From an uncultured Oscillospiraceae bacterium (GTDB lineage Bacteria > Bacillota > Clostridia > Oscillospirales > Oscillospiraceae): 7,158 nt of DNA. The DNA is taken from positions 1-7,158 of the forward strand of contig CAKTGW010000050.1 of NCBI GenBank assembly GCA_934561725.1, written 5' to 3'. The notes below the pieces were generated by a model. That model worked only from the letters and a program-made list of their open reading frames with translations. It ran no database searches and was not told the DNA's origin. A program made the translations under genes and the position numbers. Positions 1 through 5,507 of this stretch are shown one piece after another. Positions within the stretch are counted from its first letter, which is position 1. Each line of letters opens with the position of its first letter.

Positions 1-961
1 TCTCAGCGATCTGCTCAAGCATGTAGTCAGCGTCACCGACCTTATCCTCGGGAACGGTGATACCCAGGGCTGCGGGATAAGCATCGAAGGGAGAGGGGTC
101 AGCTTGGCAGCCGAAAATAGCGCCCTGCTCCATAACGCTCTTGACCAGGGGCTCGTTCATGGCAATGTTGGTGGTGAAGAACATGGTGTCCTTTCCATAC
201 TCCTTGACCTTGATGGGAACATCTTCAAGGATGAACTGCTGTGCACCGGAAACGCCTGCGTCGCCCTGGGGGTCAGGAGCGGTAACGTTCATGAACTTGA
301 TACCGTTCTCATTGCAGATGTCCTCCATGACCTGGGTACGGATAGCCACGATCTGATTGGACATATGGCGGGGGAAGGAATAGTGGATAAAGGTCTTTGC
401 GCCAGCCTCAACAGCGCGCTCGGCAACCTGTCTGCCAAGGCCAAGGTGGTCCTTGGAGATCAGCATGTCAGCAACCTGTGCGACCTGGTCGGCATCCTCA
501 TTGGTGTTGCAGGCAATGCAGAAGATGTCGGGGCGCTTCTCCTTCAGCTTGTTGATCGCGGCGATGGTGCCGTTCATAGCCTGGTTAAAGACGATAACCT
601 TGATATCAGGATCAGCGGCCATAGCCATGACCTTGGAGATCGTGGTCTCCTGCTCAGCAACGGCCTTGTCGGGGAAAGTATCGATCACGATAACATCCTC
701 GCCGTACTTCTTCTGAAGTCTCTCTGCAGAGCGATAAGCCTCTTCAGACTGAGACACAGGGTTGGACATGATACCAACCTTGAAGTTGATGCCCTCAGTA
801 ATGATCACGGATGAAGATTCGGGGGCAGAGGACTCGCCGGGGGCAGTGGGATTCGTGGATGCTTCAGGTGCGGTAGACTCAGGAGTCTTTGTGTTGTCGC
901 CGCAAGCACACAGACCAAGCACCATGACAGCAGCCAGAATCAGGGATAATGCCTTCTTCAT
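1..961 (-). CDS. DUF3798-family substrate-binding-like lipoprotein, 5' part (3' end outside window)
   Basis: An uninterrupted reading frame of 320 codons enters from the left edge and starts with ATG at 961; AGGAGG at 969-974 fixes this start. Residues 1-19 form a lipoprotein signal peptide (KK, hydrophobic stretch, lipobox LCAC) with the lipidated cysteine at residue 20, so the protein should sit on the outer face of the membrane. Residues 21-57 are a Ser/Thr/Pro/Glu-rich tether. From residue 58 it resembles, from memory, the DUF3798 family (Pfam PF12683), with blocks VSQSEEAYR (69-77), SFPRHMS (195-201) and TAPDP...GAQQFILE (227-246). Members look like periplasmic-binding-protein folds related to sugar or basic-membrane-protein receptors; the ligand is unknown. 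Family members are longer than 320 residues, so some C-terminal sequence is probably missing. A divergent LysR regulator lies next door, suggesting inducible expression. A transporter role is inferred; ABC permease genes, if any, would lie beyond the left edge. Confidence 0.85.
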   Translation of the reverse strand, partial: MKKALSLILAAVMVLGLCACGDNTKTPESTAPEASTNPTAPGESSAPESSSVIITEGINFKVGIMSNPVSQSEEAYRSAERLQKKYGEDVIVIDTFPDKAVAEQETTISKVMAMAADPDIKVIVFNQAMNGTIAAINKLKEKRPDIFCIACNTNEDADQVAQVADMLISKDHLGLGRQVAERAVEAGAKTFIHYSFPRHMSNQIVAIRTQVMEDICNENGIKFMNVTAPDPQGDAGVSGAQQFILEDVPIKVKEYGKDTMFFTTNIAMNEPLVKSVMEQGAIFGCQADPSPFDAYPAALGITVPEDKVGDADYMLEQIAE

Positions 962-991
962 TGTTTTTCCTCCTAGTGTTTGGGTATTTAT

Positions 992-1020
992 AACCGGGGC
1001 ACAAATTATTTGCCCGAGTT
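992..1020 (-). promoter_or_regulatory. Imperfect hairpin in the lipoprotein mRNA leader
   Basis: On the plus strand 992-1001 (AACCGGGGCA) pairs with 1011-1020 (TGCCCGAGTT), with single-base bulges at G999 and A1017 and a 9-nt AT-rich loop. In the lipoprotein transcript this hairpin would lie 17 nt upstream of the Shine-Dalgarno sequence. It has no following U-run, so it is not a terminator. It might stabilise the mRNA or modulate translation; the function is inference. Confidence 0.4.
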
Positions 1021-1047
1021 ATCCGGGATTCAGGACCAGTCACTCTC

Positions 1048-1070
1048 TTGTGTTTTTACATATTACACAA
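1048..1070. promoter_or_regulatory. Inverted repeat TTGTGT-N11-ACACAA
   Basis: Six-base perfect arms (1048-1053 and 1065-1070) are separated by exactly 11 bases, so T1053 and A1065 satisfy the T-N11-A pattern of LysR-type operators. It is centred near +50 of the predicted lipoprotein transcript, downstream of the promoter. It could be a secondary LysR site or an RNA hairpin with an 11-nt loop. Which, if either, cannot be decided from sequence. Confidence 0.35.
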
Positions 1071-1114
1071 TTCAATTCCGCATATAGCAGGCTCTAACTG
1101 GTTAGGTTGACCAT

Positions 1115-1143
1115 AGTATAGTACAGTATTCTACTATTGACAA
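1115..1143 (-). promoter_or_regulatory. Predicted sigma-A promoter of the DUF3798 lipoprotein gene
   Basis: Read on the minus strand, the -35 is TTGTCA (1143-1138), then a 17-bp spacer, then the -10 TATACT (1120-1115). Each hexamer differs from consensus at one position. The predicted start is near 1108, giving a leader of about 147 nt before ATG at 961. The -35 is physically shared with the divergent regulator promoter. Confidence 0.7.
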
Positions 1144-1164
1144 ATACAAATAATCATCTATAAT
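1137..1164 (+). promoter_or_regulatory. Predicted sigma-A promoter of the LysR-type regulator gene
   Basis: A perfect -35 TTGACA (1137-1142) is followed after 16 bp by a perfect -10 TATAAT (1159-1164). The predicted start is near 1171, leaving about 137 nt before the GTG at 1308. The -10 and start site are covered by the palindrome at 1162-1184, as expected for negative autoregulation. Confidence 0.7.
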
Positions 1165-1184
1165 TATTGATATATTCAATAATT
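1162..1184. promoter_or_regulatory. Probable LysR-type regulator operator (perfect palindrome with T-N11-A)
   Basis: AATTATTGA (1162-1170) and its exact reverse complement TCAATAATT (1176-1184) flank a 5-bp TATAT centre. The core ATTGATATATTCAAT (1166-1180) contains T1167-N11-A1179, the LysR-family signature. Its centre (1173) falls at -65 relative to the predicted lipoprotein start at 1108, the classical position of a LysR recognition site, and at about +3 of the regulator's own start. This fits activation of the lipoprotein gene with autorepression of the regulator. An ATTGA half-site recurs at 1136-1140 near the shared -35. The binding protein is inferred from position and pattern. Confidence 0.65.
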
Positions 1185-1307
1185 TCGTCAAATGTCCCAT
1201 TTAATCTGCGAATATTCGTTAAGATATCATTAATCTGCTCAAGACGTTTTGTACAATACCGCTGATTTTTGACAGCCAACTTTTAGTAAAATCAACAGGA
1301 GCTTATC

Positions 1308-2249
1308 GTGAATATCAAAGACTTTCAATATATTGTCGAAATTGCAGATAAGGGAACGCTGACCCGCGCGGCAGAATCTCTGTTTGTATCCCAGTCCACG
1401 CTCAGCCTGTTTCTTTCCAAGCTGGAGCAGGAGCTGAACCTGAAGCTGTTCACCCGCCACAAGACCTCCATGATCCCCACGCATGCCGGTGAACGCTATA
1501 TTGCCACTGCCCGGCAGATCATCCATCTGCACGACGATCTGATGGAGGAGCTGACCTATCACTCCAGCTCCAAGCGGCTGCGTGTGGGGCTTGCATCCCA
1601 GTCCAGCATCTATGTATTTTCCAAGGTTATCAGAAGATGCAAGAGAGAGCTGCCCGAAATCGAATTTGAACTGGTGGAAAGCCGCGCAATTCACCTGCTG
1701 GACATGCTGAGTAAGGAAAAGCTGGATTTTGCCGTCTGTCCCGTAGCCGCACTTCCGGACAATCTGAAATATGATGTTCTCCGCGAGGAAAAAATGCTGC
1801 TGGTCATGGCCGATTCCCACCTCATGGCTTCCTATGCCAGCTATGATTTCTCCAATCCGCCCATGGTCGATCTCAGTCTCTTTGCAAACGAACGCTTTGT
1901 CCTCCCCGCAAAGGGGACTATGGACCGTCAGGTCCTGGACGCCAGCTTTGAGATGCTGAATATCAAGCCGGATATTGCCTTTGAGATGGAAAGCGTATTT
2001 TCTGCCTGTGCCATGCTGGAAGCCGGTCTGGGCATCGGTTTCATGTTGGACCACTACCGCCCGAATATCCCGAATCTGAAGTGCTGTGCATTTGAGCCCT
2101 GCGCCAGCCGCTATGCCATTTTAGCCTATCGTTCCACACTGAATCTTACCCGTGAGCTGGAATACATCATCGCACAAATACAGACAGAGGTAAAAAGTCT
2201 GCTCCACTTCGACTCTGTACATACCTCCCGCCGAACACCGGCAAAATAA
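1308..2249 (+). CDS. LysR-family transcriptional regulator
   Basis: This 313-residue protein has the length and layout of LysR-type regulators. Residues 1-60 form the N-terminal winged helix-turn-helix, with the hallmark pattern LTRAAESLFVSQSTLS followed by SKLEQELNLKLFTR. A linker helix follows, and from about residue 90 to 295 there is a two-lobed effector-binding domain beginning KRLRVGLASQSSIYVFSKV. The start is GTG at 1308, chosen because AGGAG at 1297-1301 sits 6 nt upstream and the protein then begins exactly where LysR proteins usually do (MNIKDFQYIVEIADKG). It is divergent from the DUF3798 lipoprotein gene with overlapping promoters, so that gene is the most likely target. The effector is not predictable. 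The gene ends directly in a hairpin shared with spo0A. The family call is secure; the target is inferred. Confidence 0.93.
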   Translation: MNIKDFQYIVEIADKGTLTRAAESLFVSQSTLSLFLSKLEQELNLKLFTRHKTSMIPTHAGERYIATARQIIHLHDDLMEELTYHSSSKRLRVGLASQSSIYVFSKVIRRCKRELPEIEFELVESRAIHLLDMLSKEKLDFAVCPVAALPDNLKYDVLREEKMLLVMADSHLMASYASYDFSNPPMVDLSLFANERFVLPAKGTMDRQVLDASFEMLNIKPDIAFEMESVFSACAMLEAGLGIGFMLDHYRPNIPNLKCCAFEPCASRYAILAYRSTLNLTRELEYIIAQIQTEVKSLLHFDSVHTSRRTPAK

Positions 2250-2289
2250 AAAATCCGGGACTTCTCTCATTCAGAAGTCCCGGATTTTT
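2249..2289. terminator. Bidirectional intrinsic terminator between the LysR gene and spo0A
   Basis: A perfect 17-bp stem (2249-2265 with 2273-2289) surrounds a 7-nt loop. The GC-rich core TCCGGGACTTCT is flanked by an A-run on one side and a T-run on the other, so it ends in a U-tract in either direction. It starts inside the LysR stop codon and lies 11 bp from the spo0A stop, so it should terminate both converging transcripts. Confidence 0.93.
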
Positions 2290-2300
2290 GACCGTTCCGC

Positions 2301-3068
2301 TTACTTTTTACCGGATTCCGCATTTTTACGCCGAAGGCTGAGGCAATCAGCGATCATGGCAATAAACTCGCTGTTCGTAGGCTTACCCTTGATGTTGGAT
2401 ACGGTATAGCCAAAGAATTTCTGCAGGGTTTCCAGGTCTCCCCGGTCCCATGCCACTTCGATCGCATGACGGATCGCCCGCTCAACACGGCTGGGCGTTG
2501 TTCCAAATTTCTTAGTTACCGCATTGATCACTTCCATATCGTTGATCGCCAGAATAATCGCTTCCCGCAGATACTGGTACCCTTTGATGTGAGCCGGAAC
2601 GCCGATCTCATGGATCACCTCCGTCACCACTGCCTCCAGACTGGGCTCTGTCCGGACATCCGATGCGTTCTCACGCTGAAGCGGCAAACGCGTGCTCATG
2701 TCTCTCGCCAGACGGATGCGGCTGAGAATGGATGCAGTGTCGCATGGCTTGGATACGAACAGCGTTGCACCCAGCTCCGAACACTTTGCCATCACACTGT
2801 CCGTTACAAAAGCGCTGGTGACAACGATTGCGGGTTTGGCCCCTGTTTCCGGCAGCTGCTGGAGTACACCAAAGCCATCCAGCTTGGGCAGCACCAGATC
2901 CAGCAGCAATACATCCGGCTGTTTCTCCCGCAGAAGCTCCAGAGTCTGTCTGCCATCGCCGGCAGCAGCCACAACCGTCATATCTTCTTCGTCACTGATG
3001 ATCTCCGTCAAAATTGTACGAAAATCTTCGTTTGAGTCTGCAATTAAAATTCGCAGCTTGTTTTCCAT
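2301..3068 (-). CDS. spo0A: Sporulation master response regulator Spo0A
   Basis: This 255-residue protein is the DNA-binding response regulator that receives the sporulation phosphorelay or kinase signal. Residues 1-122 are the receiver domain: phospho-acceptor D57 in [13 protein letters not shown]84 and K107 as switch residues, and D11 in the acidic pocket, although the second acidic position is S12. Residues 143-255 are the Spo0A-specific effector domain, with [19 protein letters not shown] (153-171), recognition helix [15 protein letters not shown] (193-207) and [13 protein letters not shown] (229-241). The start is ATG 3068, supported by GGAGGAG at 3077-3083; an in-frame start nine codons earlier lacks such support and would include the ribosome site. 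Compared with the Bacillus subtilis protein as I recall it (267 residues), about eight residues are absent between T185 and K186, in the first helix of the helix-turn-helix. The gene stands alone, with its own long upstream control region. Confidence 0.96.
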   Translation of the reverse strand: MENKLRILIADSNEDFRTILTEIISDEEDMTVVAAAGDGRQTLELLREKQPDVLLLDLVLPKLDGFGVLQQLPETGAKPAIVVTSAFVTDSVMAKCSELGATLFVSKPCDTASILSRIRLARDMSTRLPLQRENASDVRTEPSLEAVVTEVIHEIGVPAHIKGYQYLREAIILAINDMEVINAVTKKFGTTPSRVERAIRHAIEVAWDRGDLETLQKFFGYTVSNIKGKPTNSEFIAMIADCLSLRRKNAESGKK

Positions 3069-3128
3069 AGAACTTTCTCCTCCGAATATTACCAATTGAC
3101 GACCGCAATTTCTCTTTAGCTGAACGCC

Positions 3129-3191
3129 TGTGATGTTTTTAATTTATCACAACTTGTGAACCGTTGCAACAAATATTTGTGAATTATCACA
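3129..3191. promoter_or_regulatory. Cluster of TGTGA/TCACA inverted repeats upstream of spo0A
   Basis: TGTGA or its complement occurs at 3129, 3147, 3155, 3178 and 3187 within 63 bp. Two pairs form inverted repeats: TCACAA-C-TTGTGA (3147-3159) and TGTGA-ATTA-TCACA (3178-3191). Between them, ACAAATATTTGT (3169-3180) is a perfect palindrome. The spacing does not match CRP (N6) or Rex consensus sites, so no regulator is assigned. It lies between the candidate -35 and the spo0A start. Confidence 0.35.
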
Positions 3192-3208
3192 TATTTTTGT
3201 CAACGTTT

Positions 3209-3225
3209 TTCGTTAAATTTCGACG
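3209..3225 (-). promoter_or_regulatory. Tandem Spo0A-box-like pair, promoter-proximal
   Basis: On the minus strand CGTCGAA (3225-3219) and TAACGAA (3215-3209) each differ from the 0A box TGNCGAA at one position and are repeated at exactly 10 bp, the spacing at which Spo0A dimers bind. They lie 5 bp upstream of a perfect TTGACA -35 (3203-3198), similar to Spo0A-activated sigma-A promoters. Both boxes are imperfect, so confidence is moderate to low. Confidence 0.4.
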
Positions 3226-3384
3226 AATAGAACAAAAATAAACTCATATTCTGGCAGAAGCACTCAGAAAAAGGCGCATTCTTTAGAATTTTACCGTTCT
3301 TTTCCCTACGTTTTTAAACAAATACGACCTTCATACTCCATCTTGTTTTCCGCATCTGTTCAGGTTCCATATCTTGCAGACATG

Positions 3385-3411
3385 GCACGAACGGCGTCGA
3401 ATCCTGTCGAA
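3385..3411 (+). promoter_or_regulatory. Tandem Spo0A boxes, distal cluster
   Basis: TGTCGAA at 3405-3411 is an exact Spo0A box. CGTCGAA at 3395-3401 has one mismatch and GCACGAA at 3385-3391 retains only the CGAA core. The three are phased at exactly 10 bp on the plus strand, placing them on one face of the helix. They lie about 320-345 bp upstream of the spo0A start, just past the pyrimidine-operon terminator. Autoregulation of spo0A by its product is known in Bacillus; here it is inferred. Confidence 0.45.
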
Positions 3412-3420
3412 CCGATGATG

Positions 3421-3462
3421 AAAAAACAGCCCCGTACAGCCTGAATGGAGGCCGACGGGGCC
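3421..3462 (-). terminator. Intrinsic terminator of the pyrimidine operon
   Basis: Read on the minus strand, 3462-3449 pairs with 3442-3428 around a 6-nt loop (a GC-rich stem, GCCCCGT against ACGGGGC plus an inner GGCCT/AGGCT helix with one bulge), followed by a short CTG and a run of six T at 3426-3421. It begins 51 bp beyond the pyrI stop. An overlapping palindrome CCGACGG-GG-CCGTCGG (3452-3467) would compete for the same bases. Confidence 0.85.
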
Positions 3463-3513
3463 GTCGGAGTAACGTTTAAATCATATATTCATGCAGGATA
3501 GGAAACATTTGGA

Positions 3514-3939
3514 TCAAAATCTGTCTTTCGCCTTTGTTTCACAATAGATGCAGCGGTAAACACCCTTTTCGCGGTCAGTCAGCTTGAAGGTATGGGGCAG
3601 CTCCTGTTCAACGGAAGTGATGCAGCGGGGATTGCGGCAATGAATCACATTGGTCACCTGCTCCGGAAGCTCCAGATGCAGCCGGCTGACCTTCACGCCG
3701 TTTTTAATGATATTCACCGTGATGCCGGAATCTATATATCCCAGCACATCCAGATCAATATCAATGACCTCGCAGATCTTCAAAATGTCCTTTTTGCCCA
3801 TCTTTTCGCTGTCAGCATTCTTAATAATGGCCACTGTACAGTCCAGCTTGTCCAGCCCCAGGATCTTATAAATATCCATGGCCTTTCCGGCAGTGATGTG
3901 GTCCAGCACGATTCCATCTGTAATCGGGTTAACGATCAT
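3514..3939 (-). CDS. pyrI: Aspartate carbamoyltransferase regulatory subunit
   Basis: This 141-residue protein is the zinc-binding regulatory chain of aspartate transcarbamoylase, which lets nucleotides adjust the activity of PyrB. The N-terminal allosteric domain has GIVLDHITAGKA (9-20), with D13-H14 in the nucleotide-binding position, and GKKDILKI (48-55). The C-terminal zinc domain has C101-x4-C106 and C130-x2-C133, the four ligands of the family. It is somewhat shorter than the E. coli chain (about 153 residues), mainly at the two ends. It starts 1 nt after the pyrB stop; the ribosome site GGGGGTG (3947-3953), inside the end of pyrB, can pair with the anti-Shine-Dalgarno through a G-U pair, and translation is probably coupled. 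It is the last gene of the operon. Confidence 0.95.
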   Translation of the reverse strand: MIVNPITDGIVLDHITAGKAMDIYKILGLDKLDCTVAIIKNADSEKMGKKDILKICEVIDIDLDVLGYIDSGITVNIIKNGVKVSRLHLELPEQVTNVIHCRNPRCITSVEQELPHTFKLTDREKGVYRCIYCETKAKDRF

Positions 3940-3940
3940 G

Positions 3941-4855
3941 TCAGCGCACCCCCAGCATTTTCAGAATAAGCGCCATGCGAACATAGCGGCCGCAAAGTAC
4001 CTGGCGGAAATAGCAGGCGCGCGGGTCGTCATCCACCTCTGTGGAGATCTCGTTCACGCGGGGCAGCGGATGAAGGATCCGCAAATCTGCCTTTGCATTT
4101 TTCAGCTTGGCCAGGTTCAGAATATAGCTGTCCTTCAAGCGGATATAATCCGCCTCGTTAAAGAAGCGCTCCCGCTGGACGCGGGTCATGTAGAGGATAT
4201 CCAGCTCCGGCATGACTGCTTCAAGATCCTGTGTCTCCACATAATCAATGTGCTTGGCCTCCAGCAGATCATGGCGGAGATATTCCGGGATCATCAGCTC
4301 CTGCGGCGAGATGCACACGAATCTGACATTTTCATAGCGGCTCATGGCGCTCATCAGGGAGTGGACCGTGCGCCCGAACTTCAGGTCGCCGCAGAGGCCC
4401 ACGGTCATATTGCTGAGCCGTCCCTTCTCGCGCTGGATGGTCAGCAGATCCGTCAGCGTCTGCGTAGGATGATTATGTCCGCCGTCGCCGGCATTGATGA
4501 TCGGCACACCGGACTTCATTGCCGCCACCATGGGAGCGCCCTCCTTGGGATGGCGCATGGCAATAATGTCTGCATAGCAGCTCACTGCGCGCACCGTATC
4601 GCTCACGCTCTCGCCCTTGGACGCAGAGGACGAGCTGGCCTCGGAAAATCCCAGGACCTCGCCGCCCAGATGAATCATGGCGGACTCAAAGCTCAGCCGC
4701 GTGCGGGTACTGGGCTCAAAAAACAGCGTTGCCAGCACCTTTCCCCGGCAGGCATCACTGTATTTTTCCGGGTGCGCGGCAATATCGTTCGCCACAGAAA
4801 TCAGCTCTTCGATTTCTTCGGTGGAGAGATCGAGAATATCGATCAGATGTTTCAT
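3941..4855 (-). CDS. pyrB: Aspartate carbamoyltransferase catalytic subunit
   Basis: This 304-residue enzyme condenses carbamoyl phosphate with aspartate, the committed step of pyrimidine synthesis. The carbamoyl-phosphate motif FFEPSTRTR is at 45-53 and SFES at 55-58. The 80s loop [10 protein letters not shown] carries S76 and K80, matching the E. coli residues that reach into the neighbouring active site. R101 lies in MRHP, HPTQ is at 129-132, and the aspartate-side loop [10 protein letters not shown] is at 261-270. All expected active-site landmarks are present. ATG 4855 overlaps the pyrE stop by 4 nt (ATGA) and has GGAGG at 4862-4866. The partner pyrI follows 1 nt downstream, so the enzyme is expected to be the dodecameric PyrB-PyrI form rather than an isolated trimer. 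Confidence 0.97.
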   Translation of the reverse strand: MKHLIDILDLSTEEIEELISVANDIAAHPEKYSDACRGKVLATLFFEPSTRTRLSFESAMIHLGGEVLGFSEASSSSASKGESVSDTVRAVSCYADIIAMRHPKEGAPMVAAMKSGVPIINAGDGGHNHPTQTLTDLLTIQREKGRLSNMTVGLCGDLKFGRTVHSLMSAMSRYENVRFVCISPQELMIPEYLRHDLLEAKHIDYVETQDLEAVMPELDILYMTRVQRERFFNEADYIRLKDSYILNLAKLKNAKADLRILHPLPRVNEISTEVDDDPRACYFRQVLCGRYVRMALILKMLGVR

Positions 4856-5490
4856 TTTGCGCCTCCGATCCAGCTCTCATCGCTGGGATTGTTTCGGAAG
4901 GCCAGCAGACGCTGCACATCCTCGGGCTTGATATAGCCCTCCTCGGCGGCTACCTGGGCAATGGTATCAAAATCAGTCAGGCTGATATTCTGCACCTGGG
5001 CATTTTCAAGGCGCTCCAGTCCCTTTTTCATGCCATAGGTAAAGATGCTGACTACACCCAGCACCTGCGCACCGGCTTCCCGCAGTGCCTCGACCACCTC
5101 GATAACGCTGCCGCCGGTAGAGATCAGATCCTCAACCACAACGACCTTCTGACCGGGAAGAAGTTTGCCCTCTATCCGGTTCTGGCGTCCGTGATCCTTG
5201 TTCCCGCTGCGGACATAGCCCATAGGCAGTCCCAGAATATGGCCCACGATTGCTGCATGGGCAATACCAGCAGTAGAAGTACCCATCAGCACCTCGCACT
5301 CGGGATAATACTTCTTTACATTTTCAGCCAGTCCATTTTCAACATTGCAGCGAACCGGCACATCCGTCAAAGTCAGGCGATTGTCGCAATAAACAGGGCT
5401 CTTGATCCCGCTGGCCCAAGTAAACGGCTCATCGGGGCGGAAAAACACCGCGCCAATGGAAAGCAGATTTTTTGCGATCAGCTTTTTCAT
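4852..5490 (-). CDS. pyrE: Orotate phosphoribosyltransferase
   Basis: This 212-residue enzyme joins orotate to PRPP to give OMP. The PRPP-binding signature [13 protein letters not shown] is at 116-128 with E120-D121. The mobile catalytic loop is [13 protein letters not shown] (92-104), in which R94, K98 and H100 match the conserved Arg, Lys and His; the extra lysine seen after the Arg in enterobacterial enzymes is serine here. Orotate-side residues are in [16 protein letters not shown] (23-38). The start is ATG 5490, with AAGGAG at 5501-5506 about 10 nt away, a slightly long spacing. It follows pyrF after 17 nt, the largest gap in this part of the operon, and its stop overlaps pyrB. Confidence 0.96.
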   Translation of the reverse strand: MKKLIAKNLLSIGAVFFRPDEPFTWASGIKSPVYCDNRLTLTDVPVRCNVENGLAENVKKYYPECEVLMGTSTAGIAHAAIVGHILGLPMGYVRSGNKDHGRQNRIEGKLLPGQKVVVVEDLISTGGSVIEVVEALREAGAQVLGVVSIFTYGMKKGLERLENAQVQNISLTDFDTIAQVAAEEGYIKPEDVQRLLAFRNNPSDESWIGGAK

Positions 5491-5507
5491 GTATTTCTAT
5501 CTCCTTC

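Larger units (their letters stand above)
3069..3420 (-). promoter_or_regulatory. spo0A upstream control region (no gene seen)
   Basis: This roughly 350-bp AT-rich stretch between the pyrimidine-operon terminator and spo0A holds no convincing gene. It contains the spo0A ribosome site (3077-3083), a cluster of TGTGA/TCACA pentamers (3129-3191), a perfect 12-bp palindrome at 3169-3180, a perfect minus-strand -35 TTGACA (3203-3198) without a good -10 at 16-18 bp, and two groups of Spo0A-box-like heptamers. I found no convincing sigma-H promoter (AGGA...GAAT), although sigma-H drives spo0A in Bacillus. Confidence 0.6.

Noticed and set aside
104..814. Long plus-strand open frame opposite the lipoprotein gene
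   Set aside because: It is antisense to a frame with signal peptide, ribosome site and family motifs; no ribosome site or recognisable domain of its own.
1230..1257. TTAATC ... TACAAT as an alternative promoter for the LysR gene
   Set aside because: The -35 is poor and the better promoter upstream explains expression; kept only as a remote possibility.
1269..1292. TTGACA ... TAAAAT just upstream of the LysR gene as its promoter
   Set aside because: The spacer is only 12 bp and the start would fall at or inside the ribosome site; the perfect TTGACA-N16-TATAAT at 1137-1164 is far better.
3069..3095. Earlier in-frame start for spo0A at 3095
   Set aside because: It would place the strong GGAGGAG ribosome site inside the coding sequence and add nine residues not aligned with known Spo0A proteins; ATG 3068 has correct spacing.
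3178..3191. CRP or Rex operator
   Set aside because: The spacer between TGTGA and TCACA is 4 bp, whereas both consensus sites need 6 bp between these pentamers.
3314..3355. 13-codon minus-strand reading frame beginning MRKTRW
   Set aside because: No ribosome site at proper spacing, very short, and it lies in an AT-rich control region.
3391..3412. tRNA or tmRNA T-arm resemblance (GGTTCGA-like sequences)
   Set aside because: The flanking bases do not form the 5-bp T-stem or an acceptor stem, and no other tRNA arms are present; the repeats fit Spo0A boxes better.
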